Origin: JBAXTZ01 sp037129925 | GTDB taxonomy: Bacteria > Bacillota > Negativicutes > JBAXTZ01 | DNA: 64,000 nucleotides | Assembly: GCA_037129925.1 (NCBI GenBank) | Contig: JBAXTZ010000015.1 | Coordinates: 3,860 to 67,859, forward strand | Reading direction: 5' to 3' | Shown: one piece after another, positions 41,628 through 48,893 of the stretch | Position numbering within the stretch: the first letter of the stretch is position 1 | Layout: every line of letters starts with the position of its first letter | Notes under the pieces: generated by a model | Seen by the model: the letters and a program-made list of their open reading frames with translations, nothing else | Told to the model about the DNA's origin: nothing | Databases searched by the model: none | Program-made: the position numbers and the translations under genes

Positions 41628-42944
41628 CTATTCGTTACCGTTCACCAATTTAAAACAATACTTTTCCAATTCTTCTGCAACCTTTTCCAGCGGTGTGTCC
41701 CAGTCTCCCGGCGTCGGCTGGCGGAATATCCGCATTATCGGGTACCAGTAGCTTTTATCAGTGTTTAATCCCCAGCGCCATTCCGACTCATAAAACAACA
41801 ACAGCCAGACCGGTTTACCCATTGCTCCGGCCAAATGTGCAATCGCCGTATCAACAGTGATTATCAGATCACAGGCATCGACTAGCGCTGCAGTATCGTT
41901 GAAATTCTGAGATAATCCGATCTCGTTGACTACATTCGGACCGAAGTCACGCTCTTTCAAATTCATGTTGAGGTTGACCCAGCAGTAACCTTCTTTGCCG
42001 ATAAGTTTCAGGGAATATTCTAGAGGACAATCTCGCCATAGGGTATCCTGCTTCGTAGGCCTTCCGCTGGAACAAAAACCGATTTTCGGTTTATCGATCA
42101 ATATCAATCTTGCAACAACTGTAGCAATTTCCGGACAAATTTCTTCTTCGCCAACTGCGAGATATTTGTCAATCGAATAATCTTCAAAAGGTACGTTCAT
42201 TTTGAATGGCAAACTCATTATTGCTACCGCATAATCATATCTGCAGATATTCCGAAATTCCACGCCAGCGCGGAGTTCCATGATTTCATCCTCCTTCACC
42301 AATTGCTTGAGTAGCGAAACTAGGGGCTTTTTCACCACCAGAATTATCCTGCCGCCAAACATTTTTTTTACCAGTGGCACAAATCGAGCAAACTGAATTA
42401 CATCACCCATACCCTGCTCATGATAAATTATCAATGTTTTAACGTGTGAATTTTCCCCCTGCCACTGAGGCAAATGCTTAGGACATAGTTGTATTGCCTT
42501 TTCGTAATCTAACCGCGCTTCGTACAATTTGCGGCCTTCAACATTTTCTCCCAACAGACACAGAAATACACTGTACTCCCATAACAATTGAGCTTCATCC
42601 GAGGATCCTTTTACCAGCGCGATTGCGCTTCTAAAAGCTGACATAGCATCCGAAATAAAACCATTATTCAAGAGCGCTCTCGCGGCCTCCGCAAGAAATA
42701 AATAATTCCTTGGCATCATGTCAAGCACCCGCTGATATGCTCTCGCTGCAGCAGATATGTTCCTGGCGTTTGCATAACACACGGCGATATCTCGTTGTAA
42801 ATCAACATTATCCGGAAATAATTTATCCAGAGCAACCAAAAACTCACCGGCCATAATCCATTCACCTGCCTTTGCAGCTTCTATTGCCTGACTTTTCAGC
42901 TTTTCGCTTTGTTCAATTGGCTTCTCTGTTACGCAAAATATCAT
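41628..42944 (-). CDS. TPR protein fused to a GT9-like glycosyltransferase domain
   Basis: 438 aa. Residues about 8-150 contain tetratricopeptide repeats (DLQRDIAVCYANARNISAAA and AAARAYQRVLDMMPRN). Residues about 165-430 look like the two-domain GT9 (heptosyltransferase-like) fold: IYHEQGMGDVIQFARFVPL as acceptor-side loop, IGFCSSGRPTKQDTLWRDCP, and LIITVDTAIAHLAGAMGKPVW as the classical donor-site segment. TPR-GT9 proteins often modify cell-surface proteins or lipopolysaccharide. No lipopolysaccharide genes are adjacent. Ribosome site upstream of 42944 is weak, so the start is uncertain. Confidence 0.75.
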   Translation of the reverse strand: MIFCVTEKPIEQSEKLKSQAIEAAKAGEWIMAGEFLVALDKLFPDNVDLQRDIAVCYANARNISAAARAYQRVLDMMPRNYLFLAEAARALLNNGFISDAMSAFRSAIALVKGSSDEAQLLWEYSVFLCLLGENVEGRKLYEARLDYEKAIQLCPKHLPQWQGENSHVKTLIIYHEQGMGDVIQFARFVPLVKKMFGGRIILVVKKPLVSLLKQLVKEDEIMELRAGVEFRNICRYDYAVAIMSLPFKMNVPFEDYSIDKYLAVGEEEICPEIATVVARLILIDKPKIGFCSSGRPTKQDTLWRDCPLEYSLKLIGKEGYCWVNLNMNLKERDFGPNVVNEIGLSQNFNDTAALVDACDLIITVDTAIAHLAGAMGKPVWLLLFYESEWRWGLNTDKSYWYPIMRIFRQPTPGDWDTPLEKVAEELEKYCFKLVNGNE

Positions 42945-43144
42945 TCATGCACCATCACAGATAACAACATGAAAAAGTATTGCATCTATCCACCTATTAT
43001 CCTACATAAATTTGCAAATGTTTTGATTGTTTCCTAGTTTTCAATTACTGTACTAAACTACTGCCGCTTATCGTCGCATTACTAACCGTAGCATCGCTGA
43101 GTAATTTGAAATCGCGTATTATTTGCACAAACTTCTTTTTGTTC
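42945..43144. other. Spacer upstream of the TPR-glycosyltransferase gene, no gene
   Basis: About 200 bp of AT-rich sequence with no open frame of note and no well-spaced promoter pair. The right end runs into the palindrome at 43145-43180. Confidence 0.4.
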
Positions 43145-43180
43145 ATTTAAATAATGTTTCATGTGAAACATTATTTAAAT
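43145..43180. promoter_or_regulatory. 36-bp palindrome with parS-like core
   Basis: Two perfect 17-bp arms (43145-43161 and 43164-43180) flank a 2-bp centre. The central 16 bp, TGTTTCATGTGAAACA (43155-43170), differs by one base from the parS consensus TGTTTCACGTGAAACA bound by ParB/Spo0J. The tiny loop and absence of an adjoining T-run argue against a terminator. It lies 10 bp past the manA stop. Confidence 0.6.
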
Positions 43181-43189
43181 ATCTTGTCA

Positions 43190-44110
43190 TTAGTTTGCCC
43201 GCAAAATTTTCATGTTGCCGTGCAACTGAACTGCACCGACTGCCGCCGGGATTAGTATTGTTTCGCCTTTAGTCAGGTTTTCAGTTTCACCGACATTCCA
43301 GGAAATAGTACCGCAACCATCCAGAACTATATAGATCAGGTAACCGCCGTTGGTGTTGTCGCTATGCTCACCATCTACTACAATTTCTCCCATCGAAAAA
43401 AACGGTGTCAGAATGGATCGCTTAGAAAAATCAACCGCTGGTTGCTCGCCGAAATCAATAACTCGTAGCGCTGCATCAACGTGTAGTTCGCGGCCTTTGC
43501 CGTCCGTGCCAACGCGGTTATAATCATAGATGCGGTAAGTAGTGTCCGAATTCTGTTGAACTTCGGCGACAACCACGCCGCTGGTCAGCGCATGTACGAT
43601 GCCCGCCGGAACTGAGATAATATCACCAGTTTTCACTGGCACCTGACGTAACGCCTGTTCAACCGAGCCAGTAGCCACCAACGCAGCAAACTGCTCTTTG
43701 GTCGTGCCGTCGATTAGACCAAAAATCAACTTCGCGCCCGGCTCCGCTGCCAAAATATACCAAGCCTCGGTTTTACCATTCTCGCCTTTGGCGCGGTCGG
43801 CATTATCATCGTTAGGATGAACCTGTACCGACAAATTATCGTTCGCATCAATCAATTTTACCAGTAGCGGAAACTGCTTGGGCTGGGCACCGCTGCCAAA
43901 TATTTCTTGCGGGTACTCGGCCAGTAATTGCTCCAGCGTCTTACCGGCCAATGCGCCGTTGCTGACAACACTCATGCCGCTGCGGTGACAGCTCAAGTCC
44001 CAGCTTTCGCCGGTATCGGCGCCGGGAATTTCCCGATTATATAACGACTGAAATTTGCTTCCACCCCAGAGCATTTGTTTGTAGATCGGTTGAAATTTTA
44101 ATGGATACAT
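43190..44110 (-). CDS. manA: Mannose-6-phosphate isomerase, class I
   Basis: 306 aa. It interconverts mannose-6-phosphate and fructose-6-phosphate in the cytoplasm. Zinc-site motifs are SVQVHPNDDNA (Gln/His), GKTEAWYILAAEPGA (Glu) and SVPAGIVHALTSGVVVAEVQ (His). Length fits the short Firmicute type. The ATG at 44110 has GGAGG upstream. A 77-bp gap separates it from crcB upstream, so it may share that transcript or have its own promoter. Confidence 0.93.
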   Translation of the reverse strand: MYPLKFQPIYKQMLWGGSKFQSLYNREIPGADTGESWDLSCHRSGMSVVSNGALAGKTLEQLLAEYPQEIFGSGAQPKQFPLLVKLIDANDNLSVQVHPNDDNADRAKGENGKTEAWYILAAEPGAKLIFGLIDGTTKEQFAALVATGSVEQALRQVPVKTGDIISVPAGIVHALTSGVVVAEVQQNSDTTYRIYDYNRVGTDGKGRELHVDAALRVIDFGEQPAVDFSKRSILTPFFSMGEIVVDGEHSDNTNGGYLIYIVLDGCGTISWNVGETENLTKGETILIPAAVGAVQLHGNMKILRAN

Positions 44111-44187
44111 CTTGCCTCCAAAATCGATATTTGTGAATAGTTAAATTGTGGGTAGTGAAAGTTTGCAGTAGTAAACTAAAGCGAATC

Positions 44188-44562
44188 CTACAGCTTCGTC
44201 GCGACATACATTCCCAAAAGCGTCAGCCCAAACCCGACGACCATATTAAAGCCGATATTCAGCCCGCCCAGCCAAAATTCGCCGCTTTGAATTAATCGCA
44301 ACGACTCGTAGCTAAATGACGAAAACGTTGTCAGTCCGCCGCAAAACCCAGTCACTACTAACAGTCGCCAATAGGGACTGATTTCCAAACGCTCTAGCAC
44401 CAGCGTCATGAACAAACCGATAATAAAACAGCCGACGAAGTTCGCTACCATCGTACCATAGGGAAACATTGCCCCCCAGCGCCCGACAGCCAGCAGTCCG
44501 ATCAAGTAGCGACTGACAGCTCCGAGCGCGCCGCCGATTGCTACTACTGCCAGCTCAGACAT
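44188..44562 (-). CDS. crcB: Fluoride exporter CrcB/FluC
   Basis: 124 aa from the ATG at 44562; the alternative upstream start at 44589 would lie further inside the DUF190 gene. Four transmembrane helices. Family motifs are GGALGAVSRYLIG at the N-terminus, NFVGCFIIGLF, and GFCGGLTTFSSFSYE with the pore Phe/Ser/Thr residues. Dual-topology dimers export fluoride. The start overlaps the DUF190 stop by 8 bp, so the two are translationally coupled. No fluoride riboswitch can sit in the 28-bp gap upstream of DUF190. Confidence 0.93.
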   Translation of the reverse strand: MSELAVVAIGGALGAVSRYLIGLLAVGRWGAMFPYGTMVANFVGCFIIGLFMTLVLERLEISPYWRLLVVTGFCGGLTTFSSFSYESLRLIQSGEFWLGGLNIGFNMVVGFGLTLLGMYVATKL

Positions 44563-44911
44563 GTTTATCCAGGAAACTGTGCGCGCCATAGCGAATGACT
44601 TGCACTTGGTCGATAGTCACCAGCCCCTGGGTGACCGCCTCGTTCACAAATGGAACGATCTTGGCAATATGCTCGGGATTATCAATGATTTCAATCACTA
44701 TCGGTAAATCGGCTATCACATCGGCAAGGATATTTGTCTGCATCCGTTCTTCATGCGCAAATCCCGCGACACCGCGAAATACTGAGCATCCCGCCAAGTC
44801 GAGCTCTTTCGCCTTTTGCATAATATACTTATACACTATTTTGCCTTGATATTTGTCGCGTTCGCCGACGTATATCCGCAACCGCTCGCAGTGCATCGCA
44901 ATTTTCGACAT
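44555..44911 (-). CDS. DUF190 family protein
   Basis: 118 aa, cytoplasmic. CERLRIYVGERDKYQGKIVY at the start, GCSVFRGVAGFAHEERMQT in the middle and LPIVIEIIDNPEHIAKIVPF are typical of DUF190, a PII-like ferredoxin-fold protein. It overlaps crcB by 8 bp, the common pairing of these families. A regulatory or nucleotide-sensing role for the fluoride channel is inferred from linkage and fold only. Confidence 0.9.
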   Translation of the reverse strand: MSKIAMHCERLRIYVGERDKYQGKIVYKYIMQKAKELDLAGCSVFRGVAGFAHEERMQTNILADVIADLPIVIEIIDNPEHIAKIVPFVNEAVTQGLVTIDQVQVIRYGAHSFLDKHV

Positions 44912-44939
44912 CCACTCCCCCTGTCTTAAAGAACTTTAG

Positions 44940-45575
44940 CTACGCTTCAATTTGCTTAACCATTCTCACAAAAACGATTCCATTTTCGACAGACCGCTCC
45001 CCCATTCGGACAAAACCCAAATGTTCATAGGCCGCAATGGCATATAACGAGGAATTGACCGAAATTTCACTACAACCTTTTTTGCGGGCGCGTTTGACCA
45101 CAAAATCCAGCAACTGGCGGGCGACACCCTGTTTTTGCATATGCAACGTTACATATAACAGCGAAATGTGATTTACATTTCTGGCATTTATCAAACCGAC
45201 GATTTTGCCTTTGTTGATAGCAACATAAGTATAGTTGTCACACAACCGCGCATGAAACTGCTCCGGTGTAGTGTATTTCATAAACTCTTCGCGTCCGAGC
45301 GGTTTAAGTGACGGAGCAATGAACATTCGGAACACTCCGCGAACGAATATTGATGCTTCTTCAGTTTCAGTTTTCTTCAAAACCCGATAGCGAATGTAAT
45401 CAGCCGCCTCGACTTCAACAGCAGGCTCCGTTTCAATTTGATTATCTTCAATTTCAAGTGCCTCCATCTCAGCTTCATCAACCGCTATTTCTAGTAGCTC
45501 GACCGCTGCCGCTTTTTCCCTGCGGGGCGGCTTGAAATATACTGTTTTCATTATCGGTTCACGTGGATCTCTCAT
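44940..45575 (-). CDS. GNAT acetyltransferase with acidic N-terminal extension
   Basis: 211 aa. Residues about 75-205 form the GNAT fold. It contains AINKGKIVGLINARN (beta4), the acetyl-CoA loop in LHMQKQGVARQLLDF (Q-x-x-G-x-A-like) and AAYEHLGFVRMGER. The N-terminal 60 residues are Glu-rich and likely disordered (LEIAVDEAEMEALEIEDNQ). The start at 45575 uses GGGG within the end of the preceding gene and lies 5 bp after its stop, so it is coupled to the other acetyltransferase. Substrate unknown. Confidence 0.82.
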   Translation of the reverse strand: MRDPREPIMKTVYFKPPRREKAAAVELLEIAVDEAEMEALEIEDNQIETEPAVEVEAADYIRYRVLKKTETEEASIFVRGVFRMFIAPSLKPLGREEFMKYTTPEQFHARLCDNYTYVAINKGKIVGLINARNVNHISLLYVTLHMQKQGVARQLLDFVVKRARKKGCSEISVNSSLYAIAAYEHLGFVRMGERSVENGIVFVRMVKQIEA

Positions 45576-45580
45576 TCACT

Positions 45581-46423
45581 TTACCCCAATTCAAACGTTG
45601 TTACGCCAAAAATTTTTTCAATAGCCAACGCCGGTTCGCCATTATTATACATTCGCGCAGTCGCAAATACCGGTTGCAACTGGTGCTGCTCCGCCAATTT
45701 TACCGCTGCCGCGTTGGTTTCCGGTACATCGAGAAATATCTGTTCCCCGGACCTGTCTTTGGTCAGCGCCAAAAACAACTGTTCGGCAATATCCGCATTA
45801 TCGGCGAATAGCGGTCCGATTTTATAGCCACTGCGGCACCGGCGAATAACGCCATAACCGCAAATGCCGTCATCTATATACACAACAGTCTGTGTTCCCG
45901 GTTGGCAAAACCACTTATCGAGAAAACTCTCCCGCCCTGCCGGAAAACACTGGCGATCGTAAGCACAAATATCAGCAAAGTTTTCTTGCCCGATTACCCG
46001 AACTGCCGGGTTTTGAAAGCTGGTAGAATTACCCGCCAGCCCGCCATAACGAAAATTGCTATAAGCCAATTTGAAACCGGCGGTAGCATAGTTTTTCACC
46101 TTCGCCAGCACTCCGTCTTGACCGATATTATAGCCGTGCAAATATTTTAACGCCACTTCGGCTAACGCCGGACCAACCGTTCCGCCGCGCTTATCACTTA
46201 CGACAATAAAAAAACCAACGAAACCAAATTTTTCCGGGCCATAGCGCACCGCCGAAATCGCCCCGATTGGCCGCTCGTCTTCCCACGCCATGAAAAATCC
46301 GTTCGGGTCGGTCGCAAAAAATACTTCCGCGTCAGATAGTCCGGGATTCCAGCCCTCAGTTGCCGCCCAATCAATGGCAACATCCATGTCGGCTCTGGTC
46401 ATGTTTTTAATAGTAAAGCTCAT
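45581..46423 (-). CDS. Two-domain GNAT-type acetyltransferase
   Basis: 280 aa. The N-terminal GNAT domain (about 1-135) has MTRADMDVAIDWAATEGWNP and FFIVVSDKRGGTVGPALAEV, the latter holding the acetyl-CoA loop. The C-terminal domain (about 140-275; YDRQCFPAGRESFLDKWFCQ, then IGPLFADNADIAEQLFLAL) matches the second GNAT-like domain of YitH/HolE-type proteins. GAGGTT precedes the ATG at 46423. It is the first gene of a pair with the GNAT protein at 44940. Confidence 0.85.
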   Translation of the reverse strand: MSFTIKNMTRADMDVAIDWAATEGWNPGLSDAEVFFATDPNGFFMAWEDERPIGAISAVRYGPEKFGFVGFFIVVSDKRGGTVGPALAEVALKYLHGYNIGQDGVLAKVKNYATAGFKLAYSNFRYGGLAGNSTSFQNPAVRVIGQENFADICAYDRQCFPAGRESFLDKWFCQPGTQTVVYIDDGICGYGVIRRCRSGYKIGPLFADNADIAEQLFLALTKDRSGEQIFLDVPETNAAAVKLAEQHQLQPVFATARMYNNGEPALAIEKIFGVTTFELG

Positions 46424-46491
46424 GTTAACCTCGAATTTTCCTTTTCATTATAGCATTATCCACCCCGAACGACTTCTTTTTTTTACAGTAA

Positions 46492-46502
46492 TGCTATATA
46501 AT
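46492..46502 (+). promoter_or_regulatory. Extended -10 promoter element for the OmpH-like gene
   Basis: TGCTATATAAT contains both an extended TGn motif and TATAAT, 30 bp before the ATG at 46532. A good -35 is not apparent. Confidence 0.5.
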
Positions 46503-46531
46503 GATGGAGAAATAATTTGAAGTGAGGAAAA

Positions 46532-46954
46532 ATGAAAAAAATAATTGCACTTATCCTGTTTTGTTTATTCGCTTTTTCAACAACAGCAGTATTCGCCGAA
46601 AGCCCGACCATAGGCTATATGAATCGCGAAACCATTATTTCCCAAAGCAAACGAATCAGTGCAGGCGCTCAAGAACTAATTAACTTTAGTAATCAAATGG
46701 TAGCTGATTTTGAACGTGAGAAAGTCGGTTTATCCAATAGTGACTTGCAAGTAAAAGCTCAAGCCTATCAAGCTCAAATCGATATGCATGTTCAAGCCGC
46801 TGAAGAGCAACTAAACATCAACCTGCGCATGGCTTCGAGAACAGTTGCCAAGAAACTTGGTTTAAGCGTAGTTACCGTAGCGAGCGTCATGGTATATGGT
46901 GGACGCGATATTACTCAGGATATAATCGACACGATTGATGCCGTACAGGATTAA
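46532..46954 (+). CDS. OmpH/Skp-like periplasmic protein
   Basis: 140 aa. The signal peptide is residues 1-22 (cut after VFA). The mature start SPTIGYMNRETIISQSKRIS matches the first strand of OmpH/Skp proteins (IGYVN...). A helical, Gln/Ala-rich coiled-coil stretch follows (FEREKVGLSNSDLQVKAQAY to HVQAAEEQLNIN). Skp-type proteins hold unfolded outer-membrane proteins in the periplasm, fitting a diderm envelope. It is single-gene, with a GTGAGG ribosome site and a strong terminator. Shorter than typical Skp (about 160), so family assignment is probable rather than certain. Confidence 0.72.
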   Translation: MKKIIALILFCLFAFSTTAVFAESPTIGYMNRETIISQSKRISAGAQELINFSNQMVADFEREKVGLSNSDLQVKAQAYQAQIDMHVQAAEEQLNINLRMASRTVAKKLGLSVVTVASVMVYGGRDITQDIIDTIDAVQD

Positions 46955-46967
46955 TGCCAAAATAAAT

Positions 46968-47003
46968 CCCGCTTTGAAAAAATCAAAGCGGGTATTTTTT
47001 TTT
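46968..47003. terminator. Bidirectional terminator between the OmpH-like and D-lactate dehydrogenase genes
   Basis: Perfect 9-bp stem CCCGCTTTG / CAAAGCGGG with a 7-nt A-rich loop and a T-run on the plus strand (46994-47002). The minus strand has a weaker T-rich tail. Confidence 0.9.
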
Positions 47004-47022
47004 GTTGCACAAGTACGGGTAT

Positions 47023-48042
47023 TTATTTCGGGGTATATAGCACCTCGTTTACCAAAGGTCGGCCATCGATATAACAGCGGATATTCTCCATCGTAGTATC
47101 GGCGATGTTCGTTAACGCTTCCTGGGTGAAGAAGGCTTGATGCGCGGTTACGATAACATTTGGAAAGGTCATCAGCCGCGACAACACGTCGTCGGTGATA
47201 ACGTCATCCGAGCAGTCTTCAAAAAAATAATCGCTCTCTTCTTCATAAACATCCAATCCGGCAGCGCCGATTGCGCCGCTTTTCAAACCTTCGACAAAAT
47301 CTTTCGTATTGACTAATTGGCCGCGACTGGTATTGATGAGCATAACGCCCGGTTTCATCTTGCTGATGCTTTCAGCGCTGACCAGATATTCCGTTTCTTT
47401 AGTCAGTGGGCAGTGCAGACTGATAATGTCCGAATCGCGATATAGCTCCGGCAACGTAACATACTCAAAGCCAATAGCTTTGGCGGCTTGCTCATCCGGA
47501 TAAACATCATAGCCCAGCACTTTCACGCCTAAGCCGACCAAACTCTTAATCAACACTTTGGCAATCTTGCCGGTGCCGATAATCCCGCAGGTTTTGCCAT
47601 TCATATCAAACCCCAGCAACCCACCCAACGCAAAGTTCCCTTCCCGGGTACGGTTGTAGGCGCGATGGATGTGGCGGTTGAGCGCCAACATCAAACAAAG
47701 CGCGTGTTCGGCAACCGCATACGGCGAGTATGCCGGCACTCGCACGATTTTTAGTTTATTTTGCGCCGCCCGTAAGCTAACATTGTTAAAACCGGCGCAG
47801 CGCAGCGCCAAAATCCGCACGCCATTCGCATAAAGCGCATCGACTATCTCACGGTCCACCCGGTCGTTTACAAACACGCACACCGCGTCACTGCCTTTAG
47901 CTAACGATACGTTGTCCAGACTCAAACGACCTTCGAAAAACTTAAAGGAAAACCCATAGCTGGCATTTTCTGGCGCATCCAACTGCTTCTTGAAAAACTC
48001 AATATCATACTGTTTACTGCTGAAAAATGTTACCTTAAACAT
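47023..48042 (-). CDS. ldhA: D-lactate dehydrogenase (D-2-hydroxyacid dehydrogenase)
   Basis: 339 aa. It reduces pyruvate to D-lactate with NADH. Features of the LdhA subgroup are visible: LRCAGFNNVSL, VPAYSPYAVAEHALCLMLAL, the Rossmann loop GIIGTGKIAKVL near residue 150, NTSRGQLVNTKDFVEGL with the catalytic Arg, GLDVYEEESDYFFED with Glu, and VTAHQAFFTQEAL with the catalytic His. It lies 16 bp after the binding-protein gene, at the end of the formate-dehydrogenase transcript, suggesting a shared fermentative role. Confidence 0.92.
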   Translation of the reverse strand: MFKVTFFSSKQYDIEFFKKQLDAPENASYGFSFKFFEGRLSLDNVSLAKGSDAVCVFVNDRVDREIVDALYANGVRILALRCAGFNNVSLRAAQNKLKIVRVPAYSPYAVAEHALCLMLALNRHIHRAYNRTREGNFALGGLLGFDMNGKTCGIIGTGKIAKVLIKSLVGLGVKVLGYDVYPDEQAAKAIGFEYVTLPELYRDSDIISLHCPLTKETEYLVSAESISKMKPGVMLINTSRGQLVNTKDFVEGLKSGAIGAAGLDVYEEESDYFFEDCSDDVITDDVLSRLMTFPNVIVTAHQAFFTQEALTNIADTTMENIRCYIDGRPLVNEVLYTPK

Positions 48043-48058
48043 ATCGGCCCCCCCAAAA

Positions 48059-48859
48059 TTATTTCACGTAGCTTTTGTAGATTTTAGTGTATGTACCGTC
48101 ACTTTTAATTTTCAATAACGCCTCGTCAATTTTATCAATCAACTCCTGATCTGCTTTGGCACTTTTCTTGGAAAAAGCGATGAAAAATTTAACAGCTGGA
48201 CTTGCCGACGGGGTCAGTTTTTTTAACGTATTGACCGGTTTATCCATTGCCTGAATTTCAAATTCGTAAGCCATGTCATATTCCAATAGCATATCGGCTT
48301 GTTTATCAACCACTTTTTGGATGTTTTCGCGCAGCGAGTTGCTTTGTTCTACATGAATAATACCATCATCGATGGCGCTGTCGCAAGCCCCGTTGCCAAA
48401 ACAATAGCCCTTAATCGTAGCCACTTTGTTATTTCCCAGTTTCGTAAAATCGCCGCTGAAACTGATTTTCGAATCTGGAAGTACAAAGAAACTGGCATTA
48501 TCTTCGGCCAAAGCGGTTTTAGTATAAGTCATAAACGTAGCGCGCTCATCGGTATATACCGGACTTAACAAACCGTCGATTTCACCAGCCTGCGCCATCC
48601 GCATCAAGTCAGCCCATGGGTAGAGTTTGAAGTTAACTTCCACACCGACACGCTTACAAGCTTCGGTTACTGTTTCCACAAATACGCCTTTCGCCACGCC
48701 GTCTGTTGTATAGGTAAACGGCTTGGAATCTTCAATTCCTACAAGCAGCGTTACCGGTTTTGACGTAACATCCGGCACCGTGCCGCAGCCCGCCAGTATT
48801 GCAACGCAACAACAAACAGCCATCAATCCCAGCCATAACGAATATGGTTTTTTAGTCAC
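48059..48859 (-). CDS. Family 3 solute-binding lipoprotein, orphan
   Basis: 266 aa, GTG start at 48859, chosen for GGAGG nine bases upstream. The lipobox LAGC follows a hydrophobic stretch. The body is an amino-acid-type SBP3 domain: VGIEDSKPFTYTTDGVAKGV, WADLMRMAQAGEIDGLLSPV and a C-terminal KIKSDGTYTKIYKSY. No permease or ATPase is nearby. It lies between fdhA (34 bp) and ldhA (16 bp), so it is probably cotranscribed with formate metabolism. It may bind an organic acid, or act as a sensor input. Confidence 0.85.
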   Translation of the reverse strand: MTKKPYSLWLGLMAVCCCVAILAGCGTVPDVTSKPVTLLVGIEDSKPFTYTTDGVAKGVFVETVTEACKRVGVEVNFKLYPWADLMRMAQAGEIDGLLSPVYTDERATFMTYTKTALAEDNASFFVLPDSKISFSGDFTKLGNNKVATIKGYCFGNGACDSAIDDGIIHVEQSNSLRENIQKVVDKQADMLLEYDMAYEFEIQAMDKPVNTLKKLTPSASPAVKFFIAFSKKSAKADQELIDKIDEALLKIKSDGTYTKIYKSYVK

Positions 48860-48893
48860 GATAATCTTCCTCCATTTCCGCAATCTATTTGAT

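Noticed and set aside
43145..43180. Palindrome as manA terminator
   Set aside because: The loop would be only 2 nt and no T-run follows on either strand.
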